Assembly: GCA_012295275.1 (NCBI GenBank)
Contig: CM022679.1
Location: 19,596,342 to 19,660,341 of the forward strand
Source of the DNA: Chrysomallon squamiferum
Taxonomy: Eukaryota; Mollusca; Gastropoda; Neomphalida; Peltospiridae
Direction: 5' to 3'
DNA: 64,000 nt
The translations under genes were made by a program, and so were the position numbers. Positions 1 to 11,601 of this stretch are shown piece after piece. Each line of letters begins with the position of its first letter. The stretch's first letter is position 1. The notes below the pieces were generated by a model. It was not told the origin of the DNA and did not search any database. It saw only the letters and a list, made by a program, of their open reading frames with translations.

Positions 1-298
1 TACATTAAGGTCAAATGAAGATCACTACTGTTAATTTGAACAAACAAAATTAATTTGTGTAAAATATTTTCTTTAATATCTTGCTGTGTCACTGCTGTAA
101 AATATTAATTTTTGTTCAGTTTATAACAATTTCTGACTTATGCTATTACATGTATTTTAGATTAATTATGAGAATAACATTAATGCCTTGTAAAATGTGT
201 AGATGAAATGTGATATGTATGAGTTGTACAATGAAACTAATTTCTGAGTAGTATATTTTTATATTTTTAACAATGTTTATTTCATTTTCTTTTTATTA

Positions 299-374
299 TT
301 GTATTTATTGCTATTGTTGTTGTTGTGTTGTTGTTATTGTAGTTGTTGTTGTTGTTATTATTATTATTATTATA

Positions 375-412
<38 letters not shown>

Positions 413-1421
413 CAAGATGAGCCTTCTGGACAGAATTGGAGAAATAGTGAAAGAAACCACGCTGATGAGACCATTACTATTGAAGATAATGATACAGTGA
501 TTGCCATACACAGTATTCCAAATGGATTTATCCCTAAATAGTGATTCCAATCGAAGATAAAGAAGGGCTAAAGGCTAATGAAATTTGTAAAATGAAAAAA
601 AACAGAAATTTTTATTCAATTTTATTTCAGCTTGTTTAGATATTTTTTATTTATTTATTTATTTATTTATTTTATTTATTTATTTATTTTATTTTTATTT
701 ATTTAATAATTTTATTTTTATTTATTTCAAATGTTTATATATTTATTTTATTTATATTATTTATTAATTTATTTAATTTAGTTTAATTTTTTCATTTAGT
801 TTATTTATTCTGTTTCATATTTATTTCATTTCATTTTATTTTTTATTAATTTAATTTATTTTATTTATTTATTTATTATTTTATTTATTTATTTTATTTT
901 TATTTATTTAATAATTTTATTTTATTTTATTTCAATTGTTTATATATTTATTTTATTTTATTTTATTTATTCTATTAATTATTAATTTAATTTAATTTAA
1001 TTTTTTAATTGATTTTATTTATTCTGTTTTATATACATTTCATTTCATTTTATTAAGTTAATTTATTATCTATCTATTTATACTATTTAATTTTATTTAA
1101 TTTTATTTATTTAATAATTTAATTGTTAATTTAATTTAATTTTATATTATTTCAATTTGTTTAAATATTTATTTTATTTTATTTAATTAATTAATTTAAT
1201 TTTAATTTTTTTAATTTATTTTATTTTATTCTATTTTATATTTATTTTACTTTATTTTATTTTAATTTATTTATAAATTTAATTTTTACTTTAATTTAAC
1301 TTAATTTTATGTTGATATACGTTTGCTTCGGTATTATGTTTTTATTTCAGATTGCTTACTTATTCTAATAGATTATTGTACAGGATAGATTATTGTAAAA
1401 AAAAAAAAAAAAAAAAAAAAA
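299..1421. repeat. TTG/TTA microsatellite, TTTA-rich low-complexity DNA and poly-A
   Basis: (TTG)n and (TTA)n at 313-413, then about 700 bp of degenerate (TTTA)n at 640-1320 and a 25-nt A run at 1397-1421. Short frames with runs of Ile, Tyr or Val here are artefacts of the repeats. Confidence 0.9.
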
Positions 1422-1430
1422 GTATATCCT

Positions 1431-1578
1431 AGATGAATAATATTTGCAAAAGTCAAACCATTTTATATATTTTATTTTATTTTATTTATTTCATTATGGC
1501 AAAAAAAAAAAAAAAACCACAAAACAACACAAAAAAACCCAACACATGCCAGATGAATAATATTTGCAAAAGTCAAAA
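1431..1578. repeat. 27-bp direct repeat flanking a short A/T-rich insert
   Basis: AGATGAATAATATTTGCAAA followed by AGTCAAA occurs at 1431 and again at 1551. The roughly 93 bp between them contain a TTTA tract and an A16 run. It could be a short duplication or a retro-insertion footprint. Confidence 0.6.
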
Positions 1579-1650
1579 TATAAAGAAACTTAATCAGGTA
1601 GATGATATCACCATTTGATATAGAATAGTTATATAAATAGAAATACCCAC

Positions 1651-1760
1651 CTCCTTTAAATGGAACAAGGCCACATTTAGAAATGTCCCTGATAGACTTC
1701 TGTTCCATACATCCTTTCTTGATTGTTTTTCCTACTTCAGTACAGTGTCCATAACCATCA
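1651..1760 (-). CDS. Orphan cysteine-rich exon candidate
   Basis: On the minus strand, an acceptor-like TTGCAG at 1761-1766 is followed by 110 nt open in one frame (phase 2 in, phase 1 out) and a GTGGGT donor. The reading DGYGHCTEVGKTIKKGC continues with a third cysteine twelve residues on and ends GLVPFKG. The stretch is clearly less AT-rich than its surroundings. The family is not recognised and the phase does not fit gene A's last exon. It could be an exon of another gene to the left, or chance. Confidence 0.3.
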
Positions 1761-1837
1761 CTGCAAGCTGATAGAACAACAGTAGAATTAACTTAGTATT
1801 AACATATTTGATTATTGTAGACATATCAGTTTTGTTT

Positions 1838-2130
1838 GTGGTATGTGTATTATTATTATATATTAATATTTTGTTTTGAAGTGTTTGGCTTATCAGTATA
1901 TAATGTGTGCTTCAGTACTAATTATGTCGAGGGTTCACTGTAAGAGTGTACATGAATTCATTCCAAAAACATGTGGAGAAATCGTATTTTCTATGTATAT
2001 GTGTAATTATTATAGATATATTAATATTTTGTTTTGAGGTTTTATTGATGTGTAATGTCAGCTTCAGTAGTGATTATGTCTAACGTCTCACTTCATTCCA
2101 AATGCGAAGAGATCTTATTTCAATCTCAAT
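1838..2130. repeat. Two-copy tandem duplication of ~150 bp
   Basis: Copy 1 (about 1838-1990) and copy 2 (about 1991-2130) share ATTAATATTTTGTTTTGA, a GCTTCAGTA..AATTATGTC block and CATTCCAAA...GAGA.ATC.TATTT in the same order. Diverged; no coding signal. Confidence 0.65.
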
Positions 2131-3437
2131 AAGATTGTATTTTTGAAATGCATGTTATTATGTCAGGTAGTTTTTGGTATATATGAAATGAAAGCCAGAA
2201 ACAAATGCGAAGTAAAGGAGTAATTCCTAGCCCTTTTTTTTTCACAACTCTTTTCACATAATTTTGAATGCTGGTGTCAGAGAATATTTGATCATTTCCC
2301 CTAAGAACTTTTCTGGATTTTTTTCAGATGTAGTTCTGGATTTTATTTGTAGTAATTACTGTATGCAGTGTTTGTGTATTGAAACTGATTAAACACAAAT
2401 TCAAATTAGAGATTCTTAGAAGCTTATTTAAAATCATAGATGAAAAAATAACTGGGGGATACATTTGTCTGATCACTACTCCCAAGTTAATCCCTTTTTT
2501 AAAATGAAGGTGAAAAGATTCATCCCTAAATCCATTTATCATTGATAATTTGTTTTTTATTATCGATAATCTTACTGCAACCCTATGAATTATCTCTTTT
2601 AGAAACATGTTGCATTTTGTGCCTCAGTCTTTTAAATTAATGTGCTACAAGAACACAACTTTTGTCAAAATGTCTGGACCTAAGACGTCTCTTTGAACCT
2701 GAAGTGTCGAAGTAAAACAACTGATGAGACCCTTCATTTTGGTTTACACCAGTGATTATGACGGTGAGAATAAACAAACTCATGTTCTATATGACCTGGG
2801 GGAACAAATATATTCAGGGGAACAAATATTCTTTTACACCGGCACCATTTTAATAGAGTTAGTATTATGATATCATCAGATACCAGTGAAACAGACCAGA
2901 TTGTATCACCACCAGACTATCCTTGAGCTACCCCATGGTGTAAAATAGCTCTTTATATTCCAGTGAATATTTTGGCTTACAGATTATACGTTCCTGTGTT
3001 ATTCATTAACTGTCCATTATACTGAAAGATAAAAAACAACAACAAAAAACAGCAATATGAACGACATGATACAGTCAGTTTAGACCAGACACAATTCACA
3101 TAGGATCTTGAGAATGACTCGGATCACTTCTTTGTTCCCCGTATGGCCTTACTCGTGTTACTAAACAAAATTACTTAAATATATGTTGTATTGATTATAT
3201 AGAGTATTATTATCAAGTCACCTCTAGATTATAATTAAATAATTAACTTGTATCTTAACTTGTGTTGTGTTTATTTCTCTTGTGGATAGATAGACTTATT
3301 GATTTATACAGACTGCTAAGATGTTTAATGTTTTATATACATACATAGATACATATTTATTTTTTGTTTTTCTGAATGTTTTATGTAGCCTAAGCTTCTT
3401 AAAATATATGCAGAAAAATATTTTTTTTTTTAAATTT

Positions 3438-3477
<40 letters not shown>

Positions 3478-4135
3478 AAATTTAAAAAAATATATATTAA
3501 AAGTCAAGTCTTAATATTTGTGAGATTTTCTATATTTTCGAAATAATTGTTTTTTAAATATTTAAAAATATATAAAAGTAATAAAAATAAATAAATAATA
3601 TTGATAATATAAAATAAAATGAAATAAAACAAATAAATAAATAAATAAACAATGATAAAATAATAATAAAAAAATGTTTTATAAATATAAATAGTACTAA
3701 CTATATTAAATAAATAAAGTGGTCGCTTATCATGATCTTTAATAGTGTACTATTGTTTCTTTGTAATCTCTTATTTCGTACAACGACGTATGGGGTCACC
3801 TCACTGTGCCCGAACCAATTGTTATATATTACTGAGGCAGTCATGGATAGCAAATGATAAAACAGTACGGGATTACAGTATAGTTTATTTTCCAAAAGAC
3901 CAACAATGCATTAACATTTTACAGTCCAACAAAATGAAATCAACACATTCTGTTGCAGTTTACTGCCATGTCAAGAGGAGCCATTGCTGTAAGCGTATGT
4001 CAGACTGCGGGCACAGTGAGTTTAAACCTGTAACAACACAACTGTAAACTATTAAAGCGTATCTGTGGGTCTGATAAAATTCTTAATACTTATACTAATG
4101 TTTTGATAGGCGAACGGTCTTTAATAGCAAAGTTT

Positions 4136-4174
<39 letters not shown>

Positions 4175-5334
4175 AATAATAATAATATTAATAATAATAA
4201 TAATAATATATATGGCGGACTAATAGCATTTTTTTTTCTTTTGTTGATATAACTCATTACAAATTAACACTGGACTGCAAAAACGTAACTTGGAAGTATA
4301 AAGAATATATTTATACTACATATTTCTAATCACCAAAGAGAGATTATAATTTCTATAAACTACATGTAAAGGAAATCATTAATTAATAAATTAAAAAGAC
4401 AAAACAAAAGAAAACAACAACAACAGAAGAATAAGAGTAATAATATTTAAAGTAAAAAATAAATAATGGAAGTGATGATGGCAGTAGCATCAGTAATAGT
4501 AGTGGTAGTGGTAGTAGTAGTGGTAGTAGTAGTAGCAACAGTAGTAATGAACTTCATCATCAAAACCTGAGAATTGTGAGCAAACAATTCAAATGTATGT
4601 ATGTATGTATGTATTTATATATGTATCTATCTGTGTATCTATCTATCTATCTATGAGAAAGCAATATTGCATGTTATGCAGGAAAATCGGTGATACTATA
4701 GTCTCTCAAGCCTCCCATAAGTTTGTTAATGACATAAGACATAACTATTTTCCTCCTCTAATTTCTTATCCAGCCTCTATTTTAAAAATAGAAATGGAAA
4801 ACCAAAATTTATGTCCGAAAATTGAGCGGTATAGGACATATTATTATATTCTGTTTTATAAATATATTTCTATTTTATTTTTATTTTTGTTTGATTTAAT
4901 TTTATTTCATTTTATTTTAAATCATATGAAAATGTGTAATCATATGTAATCAATGTTACCTGTCCCGTATCTGTATTTGCAGATGCAATGATTGGCTTTC
5001 TTTTCATTCTTTCTTTCTTTATTTTTATTCTAACGTTTTCTAATGTTTTTAGATATTTATTATTATTATTATTGTTATTATTGCAATATTTTATTTATTT
5101 ATATATTTTTAATTTCACAATTTTGATATAAAACCATCATTTGTTAACTTATGTTCAAGTACTGAATATTTTACAAAGCAATATCTTTATGCCATTATTT
5201 TATAATTAAAACAAGAAAAAAGGCTTCTTGAATGCTTCGTAATGTCTTTATTTTATGTACTTTGGGATTAACTTGAAGAAGCAATAATAATAATAATTAA
5301 ACTTTAAAAAATTAATAATAATAATAAAAAACCA
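1841..5334. other. Non-coding region left of the tandem repeat
   Basis: Apart from the listed repeats it holds (AAC)n(AAT)n at 4138-4208, GTA-rich tracts at 4475-4545 and (TATG)n(TATC)n at 4593-4655. A less AT-rich stretch at about 2640-2960 shows no open frame or recognisable motif. No exon of either cadherin gene was found. Confidence 0.6.
3421..3492. repeat. (TA)n palindrome with matched flanks
   Basis: A (TA)n core is bounded by AAATTTTATTA on the left and TAATAAAATTT on the right, with T-run and A-run outside. It forms a near-perfect palindrome of about 70 bp, likely cruciform-prone and unstable. Confidence 0.85.
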
Positions 5335-7362
5335 AAATAAAGACATATAATTTCCGGTATGGATTTACTTTTAATTTGGAAAATAGAACTATTTATATCG
5401 CTTACGCGACACGTGATTATTTTGTCTGAATAAATCTGTACACACGTCATTTTCCGCTTGAAACCTTGCCTCTACGTACTATTAAGTTATTCTGTGTTCA
5501 ACTACACCGTTCAATCCAATTTCCATCAAGATACAATTCACTCATAACTATACCCAACGTAGTCTACCTTTTTATTCTGTTCCTTTTTCTTCACATATAC
5601 CGTATGAAATTTGTTTAATTTGTTTTTGTCTGTATATTGTTCTCACATTATTATATTACCGTATTAAATAGATGCAATGTGTGTTCTTAAGTTTAATGTT
5701 TTGGTAAATTTGAGGGTTAATATTTAGATTCGCGATTTTCCAGACTTTAGTATTAACTCTTTTGCTCTATGAAATCGAGTGTCACCTGTAAATTATTAAA
5801 AATATTGTATAGAATTAATTACCTGCATACTGTCTGTATAATGTGTCTACGAAATTTGAACGTTGTGAGAATATCTAAGGTAAATGACGGAATGGGAAAA
5901 TAACGTTTTCTACATTTTCGAAACCTTGCCTCTACGTACTACTAAGTTCTTCTGTGTTCAACTATACGATCGCAGCAGCCCCCTCTTAATACAATTTCCA
6001 TCAAGGTAATAATACATTTTACAATTCACACATAACTATACCCAACGTAGTCTACATTTTTCTTGTGTTCCTTTTTCTTAACATATACCGTATGAAATTT
6101 GCTTAATTGGTTTATGTCTGTATATTGTTCCGAGATTATTATATTACCGCATTAAATAGATGTCATGTGTTCTAAAGTTTAACGTTTTGGTAAATTTGAG
6201 GGTTAATATTTAGATTCGCGATTTCCCAGACTTTTGTATTAACTCTATTGCTCTATGAAATTGAGTGTCACGTGTAAATTATTAAAAATATTGTATAGAA
6301 TTAATTACCTGCATACTGTCTGTATAATCTGTCTACGAAATATGAACATTGTGAGAATATCTAAGGTAAATAATGTCATGGCAAAATAACGTTTTGTATA
6401 TTTTCGAAAGAAATTAAAAAAAAAATAAAATAAAAATAATAAAATAAATACTGAAAAACAAAAACAAAAAATTGAAATAAACTAAAATAAAGACTTGCAA
6501 TTTGCAGTATGGATTTACTTTTAATTTTGAAAATAGAACTGTTTATATCGCTTACGCGACACGTGATTATTTTGTCTGAATAAAGCTGAACACACGTCAT
6601 TTCCAACTTGAAACCTTACCTCTACGTACTATTAACTTATTCTGTGTTCAACTATACGATCGCGGCAACCCTCTCTCAATCCAATTTCCATCAAGGTAAC
6701 AATACATTTTACATACCTCTTAACTATACCCAGAGTAGCCTACATTTTTCTTCTGTTCCTTTTTCTTAACATATACTGTATGAAATTTCTTTAATTTGTT
6801 TTTGTCTGTATATTGTTCTTAGATTATTATATTACCGTATTAAATAAATGTTATGTGTTCTTAAGTTTAATGTTTTGATAAATTTGAGGGTTAATATTTA
6901 GATTCGCGATTTCCCAGACTTTTGTCTTAACTCTATCGCTCTATGAAATCGAGTGTCACCTGTAAATTATTAAAAATATTGTACAGACTTAATTACCTGC
7001 AGACTGTCTGTATAATCTGACTACGGAATATGAACGTTGTAAATAAGGTAAATAATGACATGGGAAAATAACGTTTTCTATATTTTCGAAAGAAATTAAA
7101 ACAGTAATAATAAAATACAAAATAATAAATAAATAAATAAAAGTAAAAATAAAATAAAATAAAGACATATAATTTCCGGTATGGATTTACTTTTAATTTG
7201 GAAAATAGAACTGTTTATATCGCTTACGCGACATGTAATTATTTTGTCTGAATAAAGTTGAACATACGTCATTTCCCGCTTGAAACCTTGCCTCTACGTA
7301 CTATTAAGTTATTGTTTGTTTAACTATATGATCGCGGCAGACCCCTCTCAATCCAATTTCTA
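5335..7362. repeat. Tandem repeat of a ~0.67-kb unit, about three copies
   Basis: AAACCTTGCC-TCTACGTACT recurs at 5461, 5921, 6611 and 7283; GATTCGCGATTT at 5728, 6213 and 6901; TTATATCGCTTACGCGAC near 5394, 6543 and 7217. The spacing is 672-690 bp for the later copies and 460 bp for the first, which lacks the segment with CGCTTACGCGAC. The last copy stops near 7362. No long open frame. Units keep CpG-containing words that are rare nearby. Confidence 0.85.
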
Positions 7363-7703
7363 CAGAACTCCTCCCCAGAAATGGATGGAGAGATACCACT
7401 GACATTTTAGGCTTTTCAGACAAACATTTATTCTATTTACAGATGTTGAGTGATCTGCTAGAAAAGCTAAAGAATAAAACTGTTCTAATTAATGAAACAA
7501 TTGAATATAAAACACATTTCATAGTAAATACATTTTGAAACTATTTATTATGGATACACCAAAGATTTTTCCTGCTGTCACATATTAATTAGTAAACATT
7601 ATTCATTAGTATTATTTTCAGTTTTATAATTTCTATAAAATAAAAATATCAGACTGAAGTACGTCTTGACTGGTCACATTTTTTAAAATTTAAAACCACT
7701 TAC
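7363..7703. other. Sequence between the tandem repeat and the last gene A exon
   Basis: Presumed intron, or 3' flank if transcripts read through the EC8 donor. On the minus strand a stop follows the unspliced donor at about 7683, and an AATAAA hexamer lies at 7549-7544. No further exon is visible. Confidence 0.5.
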
Positions 7704-7919
7704 CACCACATTTACTGTGACAGTTGCTGAGGCAGACAGTCCTGGTTGATTTCGGCCTCCTGATGTTGTCACATAAAACAGATAGTTTTGTTTTTTCTCA
7801 TAATCCAAAGCCTTAGCTGTTGTAATTTGACCAGTGAATCTGTTGATGGTGAAAAACTCTTTTGCTGCAGCATCCACAATTTCATAGCTGATATCTTTTT
7901 GAGTGTCCAAATCCTCTGC
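7704..7919 (-). CDS. PCDH15-like: Gene A EC8 exon, last exon found
   Basis: The exon is 216 nt and phase 0-0, the same length as the paralog exon 52936-53151. It contains AEDLDTQ, FFTINRFTGQI and ALDYEKK (LDRE type) and ends SATVTVNVV just before the point where the paralog continues with DENDNTP. The donor is GTAAGT. Retaining the intron would add six residues and stop at about 7683. No matching next exon is visible between this point and position 1. Confidence 0.85.
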
Positions 7920-10109
7920 CTGTAAGTAATACAAAATAACAAAAACATATTTTTAAAATTTTTATTTATTCTGTTTGTCTATTTCATCCCATATAAAATT
8001 GAATACAGCTGTTTATCGAAAATAATACCAAACTAACTTTAATTTGCATATAAAAGTAAAAAAAAAAGGAAACAGAGGTTAATATTCCAGTTTTGATTGT
8101 TGTGTATAATAAACAATAAAGTATACAAACTTTATTTTTCACACAAAATTATTATAATACTTTATATACAAAAACACACACACACACACACACACACATA
8201 CATATTATATTCATAGGTACATACATACATATTGATATACATTTATATATACATTTATGTATGTATACTACTTCTATTAGCTGTATATGAAATAGAAGTA
8301 TTTATACTTAGATCCTATTCTTCTCAGATTCCAAAATCTGAAATACTTCTTGTGCAGACATTTCTGATAAAGGATTCTCAGTCTGTAATCAGTTTATATC
8401 TAAAATAGCGTTAATAAAAAAACACTTGCCGTGACTTTGACTACAGGCAAACCAGCCACACCTTCTTTCACTGATGCCTCATACTGAGTTTTAACAAACA
8501 GTGGAATGTTGTCCTGGACGTCGTTTACCATCACAATCACAGTGGCTGAACCACGACGCTGGTCAGTCGCCTGGTCAGTGGCATACACAAAAAACTTGTA
8601 CTGCTTCTTAGTTTCATAATCAATCACCTGCGACGTTTTTATCTGTGCATTTCTCACACCTTGTTGTATTGAAAACCTTCAAACAAAAAATATGTATGTA
8701 AATGTTTTTCTTTCCAATCCTCTATTCACTGTTTAGAGCATTTACATTAAATGTACATCAAAAATTACAAAACTCACTACAAGGAACTGTATTAACAGAT
8801 AAATTATTGAAATTATGAATATAATTTGTTTAAATATCAACTTTATAGTACATTGTTGACTTTATTTTCATCTGAAGAAGTCCTTTAAAATCTTTATTTT
8901 GAACCAATCAGAAAACTGCATACAGAGATAACATGTGATGGTCACTTACGGAAGTGGAGTGTTGTCAATAGCAACAATGCTGTAAGTCAGTTGTGAATTT
9001 GGTGTATTTGGCTGATCACTGTCAGAAGCCTGAAATTGAAAAAATAATAATAATCAGCCAAGATAATTTTATCATTTTTAAATTAATTTGTTTTTCATGA
9101 AAAAACAAACACAGAGTCAAACCTGGCCATACTACTTCCAAGAATACAACTGGACTTCACTAAAATCTATTCTGAATTCTTGTACAAAATATTCTTCTAA
9201 ACTGAACTCCCATCTTGACTGTTAGTCTTGAAAATCAAACAAAGTGTCAAAAATACTTGTACAGTGCCAACACCTACAAAAACTTCATCACTACAGTAGG
9301 TCAGTATAAATTATTTTAAATTTCTTTAAACATCCTAGTACAAAAATTCATCCAAAACATGATTTTGACTGGTGTAAAAGAAATTAAATAAACCTGTACA
9401 GAGCCAACATCAACAGGTGGTGACTGTCCCTCGGTCACTGTGAATGGGAAGGTGTTGCCCACCAAACCTGGGCCAGCAAACACTGGATTGTTGTCATTTA
9501 TATCTGTTATTACAACTCTCAGGCGTGTCGTGTCAAACTGGAAACAAAGAAAATTAATAAAGAAGTTATATAACAATCAAACTATTCTACATGTCAAAAT
9601 GTATCTTTCTGGTCTGCGTGTAATTTAATTAACAATATCAAGGGCAGAGGAATGTTAATTACAATAACCAAATAAATGCTGTTATCACAGTTTAATAAAC
9701 TGATTGTTCAAGACAAACCTTCTGTTCAGGATCTCTCACAGTGATGGTCAGATTGTACTCTGGTATACTTTCACGGTCCAGGACTCGGTTATTTCTCACT
9801 ATACCACTACAAATGAGATAACAAAATATTTTACATGGAGATCATTCATATGCTAACTGATAATCAATTATTTACAAATAATTAAAGAACAAAATGTAAT
9901 ATCACTGACAAACATATTAAATGCATGCAACAAATATTAGTATTAACTAGAAATTGTGGCAAAATATATTTTTGAATCTAACAATATGAAATGTTCTGTA
10001 TTCATAGCTGGACAAAAATTAAGTGTGACATGTTCAAAGTTTTTTTTTTTTATTACAGGTAATATAATGTGAAAAAGACAATCACAAAATAAAAATTTAA
10101 AAGTATAAT

Positions 10110-10147
<38 letters not shown>

Positions 10148-11520
10148 TGTAGAGTGTGTGTTTGTTTTTGTACACTAGTTTAAAAACTTACTCAGACTGT
10201 CCAATGTTAAAAGTAGTATCCTGTGTGTTTAAAACATTCCTTATAGAAAATGTCTTTTGTTATTTTTTTGAATATATCACATATTTCCAAGAAAGTCTAA
10301 ATTTATGTAGTATAAATATAGGATAGTATTTCATTAATCAAAACAATTAAGTTAATATTTGTATGTTTCACTAATCTAGTTTTTCAGAGATAAACATTGT
10401 TTCTATTAGTGTTTCATTAATCTGTAAACAGTGATTTATATTATGTTTCTTGTAATGTTTTTTTAATTTGTTTATAATAGATTATTATTTTAATAATGTT
10501 TTATTGATCTAATAACTTGAGTTACATTTCTTGCAGTAATCTGTTGATTTGTTTGTATTTCTGTAACAAAGTGTAAGCTTAAGAGAAGCAAACTTACTGG
10601 AGTAGTGAAAATCTGTCGATTCATATCAATTCCCTCACTCACATAGACTGTATACAGCTCACCAGGAATGTTAGGACTCTTGTTTCCAGCTGTCACAATG
10701 TCAAGAATTACTGTAACAACTCCCCTGAAATTAACAAAACTTGTAATACAACAGCAGTGCTGGTTTCTCTTACATCTCTGTATAAGACTTGTTACCAGTA
10801 GTTATAAGATGGTTTGTCAATAACGTATACTGTCAGTTGAAACTTGACTGCAGAGCTCAAATCTGACTTTCCCAACTCCTCACAAACATTTTCCCAGACA
10901 GTATCATAAATCAGTTAATGTTTGTTGTTAACTGAATAATTTCTAATCTGTTTAGTGCGTAACAAGTACGGCAGGAGAACAGTTTCGTACTAAAATACCT
11001 TCTTTCAATTGTTATTGTGATTATTTTTTTTATATTTTTTATTACAGTTGCAGTGATAGTAATGAAAAGTCAGAGCTCTGCTGATATTCTACAACTTTAT
11101 GAAATATTTTATCCCTTTTAATTCTAGCAACTTTTGATGACAACTCAACTTACTTGAGAGCTGGAGTCCCTCCATCAGTTGCTGAAATGGTTATGGCATA
11201 TGATTCTCCTTGAGCAAATGTCCCTTGTAAATAAAGAGCATTTTGCTCAAGGATAAATTTACTTGCTGCATTGTTGCTGACACTTTGAATGGTGTATGTT
11301 ATCACATTGTTTGGATTCGAATCAGCATCAGTTGCCTGAATCTGCAAACAGAAAATTATAAAAGTTTAAAAACCTAAGAGTTCCTCACTTCAGATTTCTT
11401 ATTACATATTAAGATTTTAAAAATCAGGTGTCTCTTAATTATTTATTTTGATATATAATAATGGTACAATTCCAATAAAATTAATTAAATTACTGAAATT
11501 AATAATAAAAATTATATATG

Positions 11521-11601
<81 letters not shown>

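Noticed and set aside
273-550. Frames rich in Ile, Tyr, Val or Cys on both strands
   Set aside because: Translation of (TTG)n/(TTA)n repeats.
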